A DNA stretch of 64,000 bases from Knoellia flava TL1 (GCF_000768675.1 NZ_AVPI01000013.1:1-64000), one strand, 5' to 3'; shown: positions 9,047 through 18,259, counted from the first letter of the stretch. The notes: generated by a model not told the origin, from the sequence alone. Numbers and translations are program-made.

Positions 9047-9213
9047 TTGCGTCCGCCACTGTGGTTGCTCTGCCGTCACCTCGCCGGACGTTGTCGTATG
9101 CCGTCGGGCCCGGATCCGTTGCGTCCGCAGCTGTGGTGGCCCTGCCGTCACCTTGCCGGACGCAAGCGGGTCGAAATGGCGAGGGCCTCGAGTTGGTGGG
9201 GCGGACGGCATAC
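9047..9213 (+). repeat. Composite intergenic repeat, copy A (two palindromic units plus GTATGCCG boxes)
   Basis: This fills the gap between the PNPOx-fold gene and the alpha-glucosidase gene. Unit 1 (9047-9105) starts TTGCGTCCGC, has TGCCGTCACC in the middle and GCCGGACG near its end, and finishes with GTATGCCGTC. Unit 2 (9119-9166) is 48 bases long, starts TTGCGTCCGC and ends TTGCCGGACGCAAG, so its ends are inverted repeats. The element closes with GCGGACGGCATAC at 9201-9213. The whole element recurs in reverse orientation at 48665-48832, with the same order of parts. It may also act as the terminator for the upstream gene. Confidence 0.85.
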
Positions 9214-9228
9214 GCAACGATGGGTTGT

Positions 9229-11004
9229 GTGACCCAGACGACACCTGACGCCACGTCCACCGAGCTCCTGCACGCCGCCGACCCCGCCGATGCGCCCTGG
9301 TGGCGCGACGCGGTGATCTACCAGATCTACCCGCGATCGTGGGCGGACTCCGACGGCGACGGCATCGGTGACCTGCCCGGCATCACGGCGCGGCTGCCCT
9401 ACCTGCGCGACCTCGGCGTCGACGCGATCTGGCTGTCGCCGTTCTACGTCTCGCCGATGAACGACGCGGGCTACGACGTCGCCGACTACCGCGACATCGA
9501 CCCCGTCTTCGGCTCGCTCTCCGACGCCGACCTCCTCATCTCGACCGCGCACGGCCTCGGGCTCAAGGTCCTCGTCGACCTCGTCCCCAACCACTCGTCG
9601 AGCGAGCACGAGTGGTTCAAGGCGGCGCTGGCCGCCGGTCCGGGCAGCCCGGAGCGGGCGCGCTACATCTTCCGCGAGGGCAAGGGCCCAGGTGGCGAGG
9701 AGCCGCCGAACAACTGGCCGTCCGTCTTCGGCGGCGAGGGGTGGACGCGGGTCACCGAGGCCGACGGGACGCCCGGCGAGTGGTACCTCCATATCTTCGA
9801 CACGACCCAGCCCGACTACGACTGGAACAACCCCGAGGTCGGTGACGAGTTCGCCTCGATCCTCGAGTTCTGGTGCGACCGCGGCGTCGACGGCTTCAGG
9901 GTCGATGTCGCCCACGGCCTCGTCAAGGAGGACGGCCTGCCCGACTGGCACGGCCCGATCCAGTTGCTCGACGCGAGCGACATGAGCGCCGAGGCCGCCC
10001 TGCCGCCCTCGCACGAGGAGTCCGCGCGGATCCACGAGACCGGCGCGGGGCCGCGCCCGCCGATGTGGGACCAGGACGGAGTGCACGACATCTACCGCCG
10101 CTGGCGCGCGGTCCTCGACGCGCAGCCCGCACCCGACCGCATCCTGTGTGCCGAGGCGTGGGTCAAGCCCGAGAGCCGGCTCGCGAAGTACGTGCGCAGC
10201 GACGAGATGCACCAGGCGTTCAACTTCGACTTCCTCGACACGCACTGGGCCGCCGGTCCGCTGCGCGAGTCGATCACGACGTCGTTCCGCGAGAACGACA
10301 ACGTCGGCGCGCCGACGACGTGGGTGCTCTCGAACCACGACGTCGTCCGGCACGCCTCCCGCCTCGGGCTGGACCAGTCGCTCCCCCGCCCCAACGGCAT
10401 CTCCGCCGACCGGGCACAGCCCGACGCCGAGCTCGGGCTGCGGCGCGCCCGGGCCGCGACGATGCTCATGCTCGGGCTGCCCGGCAGCTCCTACGTATAC
10501 CAGGGCGAGGAGCTCGGGCTCCCGGAGTCGACCGACATGCCGCACGAGTTCCGTCAGGACCCGACCTTCCACCGCACCGAGGGCAAGGAGATCGGCCGCG
10601 ACGGCTGCCGCGTGCCGATCCCGTGGGTGCGCGACGCGCCGAGCCTGGGTTTCGGTCCTTCGGACGCGACCTGGCTGCCGCAGCCGGACTCCTACGGCGC
10701 GTATGCCGTGGACCAGCAGGCGGGCGTCGAGGGCTCGACCCTCGAGCTCTACCGGTCGTTGCTGGCGACCCGTCGTGCCGACCGGATGGGCCTGGGGTCG
10801 GCGTCGTGGCACCCACTGTCGGGTGGTGACGTGGTGGCGGTCGTCAACGCGTCGGGTGACGGGGCTCGCCAGACCTTGGTGCTCGTCAACCTCGGTGCCG
10901 ACGCCGTGGCGCTGCCCGAGGGCGCGACGGTGACGCACGCATCGGGCCCCCTTGCCGAGGACGGGATGGTGCCCACCGACGTCGCCGTGTGGGCGAGGCT
11001 CTGA
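9229..11004 (+). CDS. Alpha-glucosidase / oligo-1,6-glucosidase (GH13)
   Basis: A 591-residue protein. GTG 9229 is chosen because an AACGAT box ends seven bases before it; ATG 9220 in the same frame is the alternative. WWRDAVIYQIYPRSWADSDGDGIGDLPGI is the opening of GH13 exo-acting alpha-glucosidases, and the calcium-like DSDGDGIGD site is present. The catalytic residues are nucleophile Asp226 (GFRVDVAHG), acid/base Glu309 (LCAEAW) and Asp371 (SNHDVV). It would release glucose from maltodextrins or isomaltose in the cytoplasm. The glycerophosphodiesterase gene follows after three bases, so they share a transcript. Confidence 0.9.
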   Translation: MTQTTPDATSTELLHAADPADAPWWRDAVIYQIYPRSWADSDGDGIGDLPGITARLPYLRDLGVDAIWLSPFYVSPMNDAGYDVADYRDIDPVFGSLSDADLLISTAHGLGLKVLVDLVPNHSSSEHEWFKAALAAGPGSPERARYIFREGKGPGGEEPPNNWPSVFGGEGWTRVTEADGTPGEWYLHIFDTTQPDYDWNNPEVGDEFASILEFWCDRGVDGFRVDVAHGLVKEDGLPDWHGPIQLLDASDMSAEAALPPSHEESARIHETGAGPRPPMWDQDGVHDIYRRWRAVLDAQPAPDRILCAEAWVKPESRLAKYVRSDEMHQAFNFDFLDTHWAAGPLRESITTSFRENDNVGAPTTWVLSNHDVVRHASRLGLDQSLPRPNGISADRAQPDAELGLRRARAATMLMLGLPGSSYVYQGEELGLPESTDMPHEFRQDPTFHRTEGKEIGRDGCRVPIPWVRDAPSLGFGPSDATWLPQPDSYGAYAVDQQAGVEGSTLELYRSLLATRRADRMGLGSASWHPLSGGDVVAVVNASGDGARQTLVLVNLGADAVALPEGATVTHASGPLAEDGMVPTDVAVWARL

Positions 11005-11007
11005 GCC

Positions 11008-11823
11008 ATGGCACGTGCGGGCGACTTCGCCTACTTCGAGCACGACGGTCCGATCGCGATGGCGCACCGGGGCGGGGCGGCATACGAGCCGAACGTCGGT
11101 CTCGAGAACACCGTCCGGGCGTTCCGTGAGGCCGTCTCGATGGGCTACCGCTACGTGGAGACGGACGTCCACGCCACGGCGGATGGGCGGTTGGTGGCCT
11201 TCCACGACACCCACCTCGACCGCGTGACGGATCTCGAGGGCGCGATCGTCGAGCTGCCGTATGCCGCGGTGCGCGAGGCTCGGATCAACGGTACCGACGC
11301 GGTGCCGCTGCTCACCGAGCTGCTCGAGGAGTTCCCGACGACGCGGCTCAACATCGACATCAAGGCCGACACGGCGCTCGCGCCGACCGTCGAGACCATC
11401 CGGGCGCACGACGCAGTGTCGCGGGTGTGCATCGGCTCGTTCAGCGAGCGTCGTGTGCGTGCGGCCCGTCGGGCGCTTGGTCCCGGTCTGGCGACCGCGG
11501 CCGGACAGGTGGGGACCGGGCTGCTGCGCTACGCCCCCGGGCTGCTGTCGCGGTGGCTGCACACGTCGGCGCCGGTGCTCCAGATCCCGGTCGCGCACCG
11601 GACCCGTGGACGCGAGCTGACTCTCGTGACACCGGGTCTCGTGCGGGCGGCCCACCGTCTCGGCAAGCAGGTGCACGTGTGGTTCCACCCGTGGAGCGAC
11701 GAGGACGCCACCGAGATGCACCGGCTGTTCGACATGGGCGTCGACGGGATCGTCACGGACCACATCGACGTGCTGAGGGACGTGCTCGCCGAGCGCGGAC
11801 ACCCGCTGGTCCCGGCTGCCTGA
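11008..11823 (+). CDS. Glycerophosphodiester phosphodiesterase
   Basis: A 271-residue TIM-barrel enzyme from ATG 11008, three bases after the alpha-glucosidase stop. IAMAHRGG (about residues 15-22), NVGLENT and the ETDVHATADGRLVAFHDTHLDR block provide the metal-binding and catalytic His and Glu residues of the GDPD family. It hydrolyses glycerophosphodiesters to glycerol 3-phosphate and an alcohol. No signal peptide is seen, so it is probably cytosolic (UgpQ-like). The C-terminal DMGVDGIVTDHID is the usual barrel-closing strand. Confidence 0.93.
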   Translation: MARAGDFAYFEHDGPIAMAHRGGAAYEPNVGLENTVRAFREAVSMGYRYVETDVHATADGRLVAFHDTHLDRVTDLEGAIVELPYAAVREARINGTDAVPLLTELLEEFPTTRLNIDIKADTALAPTVETIRAHDAVSRVCIGSFSERRVRAARRALGPGLATAAGQVGTGLLRYAPGLLSRWLHTSAPVLQIPVAHRTRGRELTLVTPGLVRAAHRLGKQVHVWFHPWSDEDATEMHRLFDMGVDGIVTDHIDVLRDVLAERGHPLVPAA

Positions 11824-11853
11824 GGGCTCGTGCGGCTCACGTAGCGTGGTGGC

Positions 11854-13278
11854 GTGAGCGCATCGGGAGAGGACGTGGCTGCGGGGTCGGTGGACGCGGT
11901 CACCGAGCCGGCCCGGGGTCCGGGGGTCTTCGGCCGCGAGTACCTCACCCTGACGCTCGCCGTCGTCGCGCTCATCACAGTGATCGCGTTCGAGGCCATG
12001 GCGGTGTCGACCGCGATGCCGGAGGTGGCCCGGGAGCTCGACGCCGTGAGGTCCTACGGCCTCGCCTTCTCGGTCATGCTCACGACACAGCTCCTCGGCA
12101 TCGTCCTGGCGGGAGTCTGGTGCGACCGGTCGGGCGCCCTTCCGTCCCTGCTCACCGGCCAGGCCCTCTTCGCGCTGGGGTGCGGCATCTGCGGAGCGGC
12201 GGCGGACTTCCCGGTCTTCCTCGCCGGCCGAGCGGTGGCCGGGCTCGGTGCCGGACTGACCTTCGTCGCCGGCTTCGTCGTCATCGGCCGGATGTATCCC
12301 GAGTCCCTGCGACCCAAGGTCTTCAGCGTCCTCAGCGCGGCGTGGGTGCTCCCTTCGCTGCTCGGCCCCGTGCTCGCGGGATGGATCACGACGACGTGGT
12401 CGTGGCGCTGGGTCTTCTGGGTCGTCGTGGCACCCGTCGCCGGCGCGCTCGCCGTGCTCGTCGTGCGTAGGGGTGAGATCCGCGCGGCCGACGAGGGGGT
12501 CGAGGCGTCGAGCCGCGACCACAGCGAGCACGTCCGGGCGGCATGGCTGGGGCTGTCGATCGCGGTGGCTGCCGGCGCGATGCAGTGGGGGATGCACGAC
12601 CTCGAGCTGTCGTGGTCGGTGCGCACCGTCGTCGGGCTGCTGGGACTCGTGGGCATCGCCGTGTGTGCTCCCCTGCTCCTGCCGGGCACGTTCGTGATGC
12701 GGCGCGGCCTGCCGTCGGTGATGTCCGGCAGGTTCCTCCTGCCGTGCGCGTTCTTCGGGACCGTGACCTACGTCCCGCTCATGCTCACCGGGGAGCGGGG
12801 ACTGAGCCTGGCGCAGGCGGGGTCGCTGCTCGCCATCGGTTCGATCGGGTGGTCGATCGGCTCCTGGGTCCAGGGCCGCGACCGGTTCGTCGGTCGGCGC
12901 GACCGGTTGGTCGTGCTCGGTGGGGCGACGCTGGCCATCGGGCTGGCGGGTGTGGTGCTCGTGACGTGGGCGGGCTGGTGGCCGTGGTTCGTGGCTCTGC
13001 CGCTGGCCGTCGCGGGGTTGGGCATGGGGCTCGGCACGGCAAGCCTGTCTGTGCTCGCGTTGTCGCTCACCGCGCCGGCCGACCACGGGTCGGCGTCGTC
13101 GTCCCTGCAGCTGTCGGACGTGCTCGGCTCGGTCATCGGGATCGCCGCGACGGGTGCGGTCTTCGCCGCGCTGCACACGCGGGCCGGCGAGGACGTGCCG
13201 GCGTTCGTCGCGATGTGGTGCGGCACGGCTCTCGTGGCGACGCTCGTCGTCGTCGCAGGTCGGCGCATCCGCACCTGA
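11854..13278 (+). CDS. Major facilitator superfamily drug/solute exporter
   Basis: A 474-residue membrane protein from GTG 11854, six bases after a TAGCGT box, so probably leaderless. About 14 hydrophobic segments are visible. The first helix segment YLTLTLAVVALITVIAFEAMAVSTAMPEV and the loop with WCDRSGALP fit multidrug exporters of the DHA2/EmrB-like branch, though the substrate is unknown. There is no regulator gene beside it. The gene ends in a 135-base gap before a convergent gene. Confidence 0.85.
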   Translation: MSASGEDVAAGSVDAVTEPARGPGVFGREYLTLTLAVVALITVIAFEAMAVSTAMPEVARELDAVRSYGLAFSVMLTTQLLGIVLAGVWCDRSGALPSLLTGQALFALGCGICGAAADFPVFLAGRAVAGLGAGLTFVAGFVVIGRMYPESLRPKVFSVLSAAWVLPSLLGPVLAGWITTTWSWRWVFWVVVAPVAGALAVLVVRRGEIRAADEGVEASSRDHSEHVRAAWLGLSIAVAAGAMQWGMHDLELSWSVRTVVGLLGLVGIAVCAPLLLPGTFVMRRGLPSVMSGRFLLPCAFFGTVTYVPLMLTGERGLSLAQAGSLLAIGSIGWSIGSWVQGRDRFVGRRDRLVVLGGATLAIGLAGVVLVTWAGWWPWFVALPLAVAGLGMGLGTASLSVLALSLTAPADHGSASSSLQLSDVLGSVIGIAATGAVFAALHTRAGEDVPAFVAMWCGTALVATLVVVAGRRIRT

Positions 13279-13413
13279 CCCGACTGCGAATGGGCTCGGG
13301 AGCCTGTTGCCTCGTCGCAAGCCCCGTCAACGAGGCTCGCGAGGGGCAACCCGGCTCGCGAGCCCGGACTCGGAGATGGCGCGGGATAAGCCGCGGCCCG
13401 TGTGTGCGAAGGG
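13279..13413. other. Convergent intergenic gap with palindromic DNA, possible two-way terminator
   Basis: Between the MFS stop and the stop of the convergent unknown gene. A 12-base palindrome GGCTCGCGAGCC sits at 13353-13364, and a looser pair GTTGCCTCG (13306-13314) with CGAGGGGCAAC (13340-13350) lies just before it. Either could form a terminator hairpin, but neither is followed by a T-run. I see no gene. Confidence 0.35.
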
Positions 13414-14160
13414 TCAGCGGCGGGTGAGCGCGTGACCGGCCGGAGTCGTGAGCCGGGTCCAGCGGCCGTTCGTCGAGAGCGTCGACTCGCCGCCCAGCGT
13501 GAGGAAGCCCAAGGCGTAGGCAGCGAACGCGAGCGCCGCAGGATACGCCGGGCTGTCCGCCCCTTCGTCCCCGCCCACGCGGTCGCCGTTCGTCCTCGCC
13601 AGGTCGCCAGCGACGCCAGCCACGTCAGCGACTGGGTCAGCGGTCGACGAGGCAAGCGGTACCACTCGCCCCCAGACCCGTTCGCGCAGTGCCGCCACCG
13701 CGGCCGAGCCCGCACCGTCCGGTGTGCCGTCGGCGACCTCGGCGATCCCCTCGGACGCCACACGCTGCAGCGCCTCCGAGCCGACCGACCCGACGACCTG
13801 CCACCCCGACCGGGGCGGCGACACTGCGGCCCACGCGACCGACACCGTCATCGGCGGCACGGGAAGCACGGCCCTCTCCCCCGGCCGCGCCACGCGGTCG
13901 CTCACCGCAGCCAGCGGCACGACGACGTCGAGCTCGGCCGGCACATCGAGCGCCGACGTCCGCAGCCCGAGCGTCGTCCCCGTGCCCATCAACCCCGACC
14001 CGGGCAGCACGCACACCCACGACGCGAGCACCGGCCCGACTGCCTGGAGCCGCACGGCACCGTCGGCGTCGAGCGCACGGGCGCGGGCGGCATACCGGCC
14101 GAGGTCCTGGAGGGACTCCGCGTCGGCGAGGACGAGCTCCGAGACCACAGAACCGCTCAC
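13414..14160 (-). CDS. Conserved actinobacterial protein of unknown function
   Basis: A 248-residue protein that I do not recognise. The start is set at GTG 14160 because it overlaps the thioesterase stop by GTGA. It has no membrane helix or signal peptide and no cysteine-rich motif. Visible landmarks are an N-terminal helix (SELVLADAESLQDLGRYAAR), a beta-rich middle with AVGPVLASWVCVLPGSGLMGTGTTLG, and a Gly-rich end. The tight coupling to a hotdog thioesterase is the only hint about its role. Confidence 0.75.
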   Translation of the reverse strand: MSGSVVSELVLADAESLQDLGRYAARARALDADGAVRLQAVGPVLASWVCVLPGSGLMGTGTTLGLRTSALDVPAELDVVVPLAAVSDRVARPGERAVLPVPPMTVSVAWAAVSPPRSGWQVVGSVGSEALQRVASEGIAEVADGTPDGAGSAAVAALRERVWGRVVPLASSTADPVADVAGVAGDLARTNGDRVGGDEGADSPAYPAALAFAAYALGFLTLGGESTLSTNGRWTRLTTPAGHALTRR

Positions 14161-14627
14161 CGGCGCGACCACCGGAAGGCGACCGGCCCGCCGACGTGCT
14201 CGTCGAGCACCGCCCGTTCCTCCGGGCTGAGCCGGCGAGGCCGCGACGTCGTGAAGTCGTAGACGACGAGCCCGGTCTCGGCGACGGCATACACGCGTTC
14301 GCCGAGCGACTCCGGGTCGCGCACGACGTAGCCGAGGTCGAAGCCGGCGCCGTGCACCCGGGTGACCCACATGTCGACCTCGATGGGGGCGTGCCGGTGC
14401 GTGAGCGGCGCGACGTACTCGATCTCGTGGCGCGACACGATGACGCCGGTGTCGAGAAGCGAGCGCTCCTCCCCGAACCACTCGCGGAAGCCGATGACGC
14501 GCGCGTCCTCGAGGAGCCGGAGGTACTGCACGTTGTTGACGTGGCCGTAGGCGTCCATGTCGGACCAGCGCAGCGGCACCTCGGTGCGATAGGGACGAGC
14601 GGTGGGTGCGGGGTCGGCCACGGACAT
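14157..14627 (-). CDS. Acyl-CoA thioesterase (4-hydroxybenzoyl-CoA thioesterase-type hotdog)
   Basis: A 156-residue protein from ATG 14627. VPLRWSDMDAYGHVNNVQYL near residues 16-35 is the 4HBT active-site signature, with the catalytic Asp in WSDMDAYGH. The rest is a standard hotdog fold (VIVSRHEIEYVAPLTHRHAPIEVDMWV). It hydrolyses acyl-CoA thioesters; the chain length cannot be told from sequence. Its stop overlaps the start of the unknown gene downstream. Confidence 0.92.
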   Translation of the reverse strand: MSVADPAPTARPYRTEVPLRWSDMDAYGHVNNVQYLRLLEDARVIGFREWFGEERSLLDTGVIVSRHEIEYVAPLTHRHAPIEVDMWVTRVHGAGFDLGYVVRDPESLGERVYAVAETGLVVYDFTTSRPRRLSPEERAVLDEHVGGPVAFRWSRR

Positions 14628-14684
14628 GCGCCCAGTCTCCCAGCCCTGCGGAGTCAGCGGCGACCGCGGTCCTAGGGTGGACGG

Positions 14685-16076
14685 ATGCCGCTCTCCCCCG
14701 CGACGAACGCCCGCCTCGACCACGTCCTCGCCACCGGCCAGCGCGACCACCGGCTGCCCGCGGTCGCCGCCGGTCTGGTCCGCGGCGGCGAGCTCGTGTG
14801 GTCCGGCGCCGTCGGCACGGTCGACGGTCGCGCGGGCGGCGCAGCGGTCGACGCGGACACGCAGTTCCGGATGGGCTCGATCACCAAGACCTTCGTCGCC
14901 GTCGCGGTGATGCGGCTGCGCGACGAGGGCCGGCTCGACCTCTCCGACCGGTTCGTCGCCCACGTGCCCGGCAGCGCACTCGACGACGTGAGCATCGAGC
15001 AGCTCCTCAGCCACGCGGCCGGCGTCCAGGCCGAGACCGCCGGCCCTTGGTGGGAGCGCACGCCCGGCGGCGGCTGGGACGACCTCGTCGGGTCGGGCGT
15101 CGGCACCCGCTTCCGCTCGGGCCGCCGGTTCCACTACTCCAACACGGGGTATGCCGCCCTGGGTCGCCTCGTCGAGGTGCTCCGCGAGCGCCCGTGGTTC
15201 GACGTCGTGCGCGACGAGCTGCTCGAGCCGCTCGGCATGACGCGCACCACCCCGCGGCCGAGCGGCGCTGCGGCACAGGGCCTTGCGGTGCACCCCTTCG
15301 CCGACGTGCTGCTGCCCGAGCCCGAGCACGACGCCGGTGCGATGGCCCCTGCCGGCCAGCTCTGGACGACCGTGGGCGACCTCTCCAGGTGGGCGGCGTT
15401 CCTCGGTGGCGAGACGCGCGACGTCCTGTCGGCCGACACGCTCGCCGAGATGGTCGAGCCGCACCACGTCGTCGACGAGCCGGGCCAGCCGTGGACCGGC
15501 TCGCACGGCCTCGGCTGGCAGGTGTGGAACGTCGACGGTGCTCGCTTCGCCGGTCACGGTGGCTCGATGCCCGGCTTCCTCGCGAGCCTGCGGGTGCACC
15601 TCGACGAGAGCGGTGGCAACGGCGACGGGGCGCCCGGTGCCGCGGGCGACGGTGTCGTCCTCTTCACCAACACCACCGCGAGCAAGGTGCTCAAGGAGCT
15701 GCCGCGCGAGCTGCTCCGCACGATGCGCGAGCTCGAGCCGGCGCCCGTGACGCCGTGGGTGGCGGGCGGCTCGCCGGACGTGCTCGAACTGGCCGGGACG
15801 TGGCACTGGGGACCCGCCGTGGAGACCGCGCGGTTCGTCGGTGAGCACCTCGTCCTCGGTGAGCCCGGTGCGGGACGTGGGTCCCGCTTCCGGCGCGTCT
15901 CGGGCGACGAGTGGGTCGGGCTCGACGGCTACTACACCGGCGAGCCGCTGCGTGTGCTCCGCCGCGAGGACGGCTCGGTGTCGCACCTCGACCTCGCGAC
16001 CTTCCGCTTCACCCGGACCCCCTACGACCCGAGCGCCGACGTGCCCGGTGGCGTCGACGAGCGCGGGTGGGCCTGA
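14685..16076 (+). CDS. Serine hydrolase of the beta-lactamase / class C PBP family
   Basis: A 463-residue protein from ATG 14685, six bases after a TAGGGT box. The catalytic SxxK is Ser65-Ile-Thr-Lys68 (FRMGSITKTF) and the second motif is Tyr151-Ser-Asn153 (HYSNTGYAALG). A segment GHGGSMPGF near residue 290 is the KTG-like third motif (His-Gly-Gly). There is no signal peptide, so it is probably a cytosolic esterase or peptidase and not a resistance enzyme. The C-terminal 100 residues form an extra beta-barrel-like domain common in this family. Confidence 0.88.
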   Translation: MPLSPATNARLDHVLATGQRDHRLPAVAAGLVRGGELVWSGAVGTVDGRAGGAAVDADTQFRMGSITKTFVAVAVMRLRDEGRLDLSDRFVAHVPGSALDDVSIEQLLSHAAGVQAETAGPWWERTPGGGWDDLVGSGVGTRFRSGRRFHYSNTGYAALGRLVEVLRERPWFDVVRDELLEPLGMTRTTPRPSGAAAQGLAVHPFADVLLPEPEHDAGAMAPAGQLWTTVGDLSRWAAFLGGETRDVLSADTLAEMVEPHHVVDEPGQPWTGSHGLGWQVWNVDGARFAGHGGSMPGFLASLRVHLDESGGNGDGAPGAAGDGVVLFTNTTASKVLKELPRELLRTMRELEPAPVTPWVAGGSPDVLELAGTWHWGPAVETARFVGEHLVLGEPGAGRGSRFRRVSGDEWVGLDGYYTGEPLRVLRREDGSVSHLDLATFRFTRTPYDPSADVPGGVDERGWA

Positions 16077-16111
16077 GCCCTGTCGGGCGCCGCGCCTACG
16101 GTGGGGTCACC

Positions 16112-18259
16112 ATGACGAACGAGACGTATGCCGGCAGCGCGCCGCCCGTGGGCGACGCACCCACCGACGTGATCGAGGAGGCCCGCTCGGCCCTCCGACG
16201 GCTCGTCGGCCGTGACGACGTCGACTTCCGCGACGGGCAGCTCGAGGCCGTCACGGCGCTCGTGTCCGAGCGGCGGCGGGTGCTCGTCGTCCAGCGCACC
16301 GGGTGGGGCAAGTCCGCGGTCTACTTCGTCGCGACGGCGCTGCGCCGCGCGCAGGGAGCGGGCCCGACGGTCATCATCTCGCCACTGCTCGCCCTCATGC
16401 GCGACCAGATCGCGGCGGCCGAGCGGGCCGGCATACGCGCGGTGACGATGAACTCCGCCAACGCGCAGGACTGGGACGAGGTGCGCGGCGCCCTGGCGGC
16501 CGACGCCGTCGACGTCCTCCTCGTCAGCCCGGAGCGCCTCAACAACCCCCGGTTCCGCGACGAGCAGCTCCCCGACCTCGCCCGACGGTGTGGCCTGCTC
16601 GTCGTCGACGAGGCGCACTGCGTCTCCGACTGGGGCCACGACTTCCGACCCGACTACCGCCGCATCCGCGACCTGCTCACCGACCTGCCCGACGACATCC
16701 CGGTCCTCGCGACGACGGCGACGGCCAACCAGCGCGTCGTCACCGACGTGGTCGAGCAGCTGGGCGTCGGCGGGAGGGACGTGCTCACGGTGCGTGGCGG
16801 GCTCGCACGCGACTCGCTGCGGCTGGGAGTGCTGCGCTCGATGTCACCCGAGCAACGCCTCGGCTGGCTGCTCTCCCACCTCGACGAGCTGCCCGGCAGC
16901 GGCATCGTCTATGCGCTCACCGTCGCGGCGGCCGAGGAGGTCGCGTCGGCGCTCTCCGAAGCGGGCCACCGGGTCGCGTCCTACACCGGCCGCACCGACC
17001 CCGCCGACCGCGAGCGCCTCGAGGCACAGCTGCGCGACAATGAGGTCAAGGCGCTCGTCGCCACGTCCGCACTCGGCATGGGCTTCGACAAGCCCGACCT
17101 CGGCTTCGTCGTCCACCTCGGGGCGCCGTCGTCGCCGGTCGCCTACTACCAGCAGGTCGGACGTGCGGGTCGCGCCACCGACCGCGCGGACGTGCTGCTG
17201 CTCCCCGGGCCCGAGGACAAGGACATCTGGCTCTATTTCGCCTCGGTCTCGATGCCGCGCCAGGAGCAGGCCGACGCCGTGCTGCGTGCCCTCGCCGAGG
17301 CCGGACGGCCGCTGTCGACCGCGGCGATCGAGACGATCGTCGACGTGCGGCGCACCCGCCTCGAGCTCCTCCTCAAGGTGCTCGACGTCGACGGCGCCGT
17401 CTCGCGCGTGCAGGGCGGCTGGGCCTCGACCGGGCAGCCGTGGACCTACGACGCCGAGCGCTATGCCCGCGTCGCACAGTCCCGCACCGACGAGCAGCGG
17501 CTCATGCTCGACTACGAGCGCACGAACGAGTGCCGCATGGCCTTCCTCCAGCGCACCCTCGACGACGACAGCGCGCAGCCATGTGGGCGGTGCGACACGT
17601 GCGCCGGTCCCTGGTACGCCACCGACGTGCCCGACACCGTCGTCGGCGCCGCCCGCGAGCGCCTGGCCCGCGTCGGCGTCGACCTCGACCCGCGCGCCCA
17701 GTGGCCCACCGGCATGGACCGGCTCGGTGTGCCGGTCAAGGGCAAGATCCCGGCCGACGAGGCCCTGTCGCCGGGGCGCGCCCTCGCCCGGCTCAGTGAC
17801 CTCGGCTGGGGGCAACGGCTGCGCGAGGTGCTGCGGGCCGATGCGCCGGCCTCACCGGAGCTCCTCCGCGCCTGCGTCGGCGTGCTCGCCGGCTGGGGCT
17901 GGAGCGCGCGACCGGCGGGCATCGTCGCCGTGCCGTCGCGGTCCCACCCACAGCTCGTGCAGTCGCTCGCGCACGGTCTTGCCGAGATCGGCCGCCTGCC
18001 GCTCCTCGGCACCCTCGACCTCGAGCACGGTGGGCCCACGGGCGAGCCGGGCGGCAACAGCGCCTTCCGGCTCGCCGGCGTGTGGGAGCGCCTCGTCGTC
18101 GGGCCCGACCTCCGGAACGCCCTCGCGGGCGTGCGTGGGCCGGTGCTCCTCGTCGACGACCTCGTCAGCTCACGCTGGACGCTCACCGTCGCAGGCCGCG
18201 AGCTCCGCCGGGCGGGGGTCGACGGGGTCCTGCCCTTCGCCCTCGCCGTCGACGGCTGA
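16112..18259 (+). CDS. recQ: RecQ-family ATP-dependent DNA helicase with C-terminal phosphoribosyltransferase-like domain
   Basis: A 715-residue protein from ATG 16112, nine bases after a TACGGT box. Helicase motif I is QRTGWGKSAVYF, motif II is VVDEAHCVSDWGHDFRPDY (DEAH plus the RecQ aromatic loop), motif VI is QQVGRAGRA. Four cysteines, in NECRMAF and QPCGRCDTCAG, fit the RecQ zinc-binding segment. The last 150 residues differ from a normal RecQ HRDC: they include VLLVDDLVSSRWTLTVAGRE, which reads like the PRPP-binding motif of ComF/phosphoribosyltransferase folds. The final 90 bases overlap the 3' end of the convergent yczE gene. Confidence 0.9.
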   Translation: MTNETYAGSAPPVGDAPTDVIEEARSALRRLVGRDDVDFRDGQLEAVTALVSERRRVLVVQRTGWGKSAVYFVATALRRAQGAGPTVIISPLLALMRDQIAAAERAGIRAVTMNSANAQDWDEVRGALAADAVDVLLVSPERLNNPRFRDEQLPDLARRCGLLVVDEAHCVSDWGHDFRPDYRRIRDLLTDLPDDIPVLATTATANQRVVTDVVEQLGVGGRDVLTVRGGLARDSLRLGVLRSMSPEQRLGWLLSHLDELPGSGIVYALTVAAAEEVASALSEAGHRVASYTGRTDPADRERLEAQLRDNEVKALVATSALGMGFDKPDLGFVVHLGAPSSPVAYYQQVGRAGRATDRADVLLLPGPEDKDIWLYFASVSMPRQEQADAVLRALAEAGRPLSTAAIETIVDVRRTRLELLLKVLDVDGAVSRVQGGWASTGQPWTYDAERYARVAQSRTDEQRLMLDYERTNECRMAFLQRTLDDDSAQPCGRCDTCAGPWYATDVPDTVVGAARERLARVGVDLDPRAQWPTGMDRLGVPVKGKIPADEALSPGRALARLSDLGWGQRLREVLRADAPASPELLRACVGVLAGWGWSARPAGIVAVPSRSHPQLVQSLAHGLAEIGRLPLLGTLDLEHGGPTGEPGGNSAFRLAGVWERLVVGPDLRNALAGVRGPVLLVDDLVSSRWTLTVAGRELRRAGVDGVLPFALAVDG

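Noticed and set aside
9148-13320. A 1390-codon open frame on the minus strand across aglA, the phosphodiesterase and the MFS gene
   Set aside because: Composition is rich in Arg, His, Gly and Asp as expected for the shadow of high-G+C genes; the three plus-strand genes have clear motifs and codon bias.
14685-16076. Antibiotic-resistance beta-lactamase
   Set aside because: SxxK and YSN are present but there is no signal peptide, and the extra C-terminal domain fits cytosolic esterase-like members.
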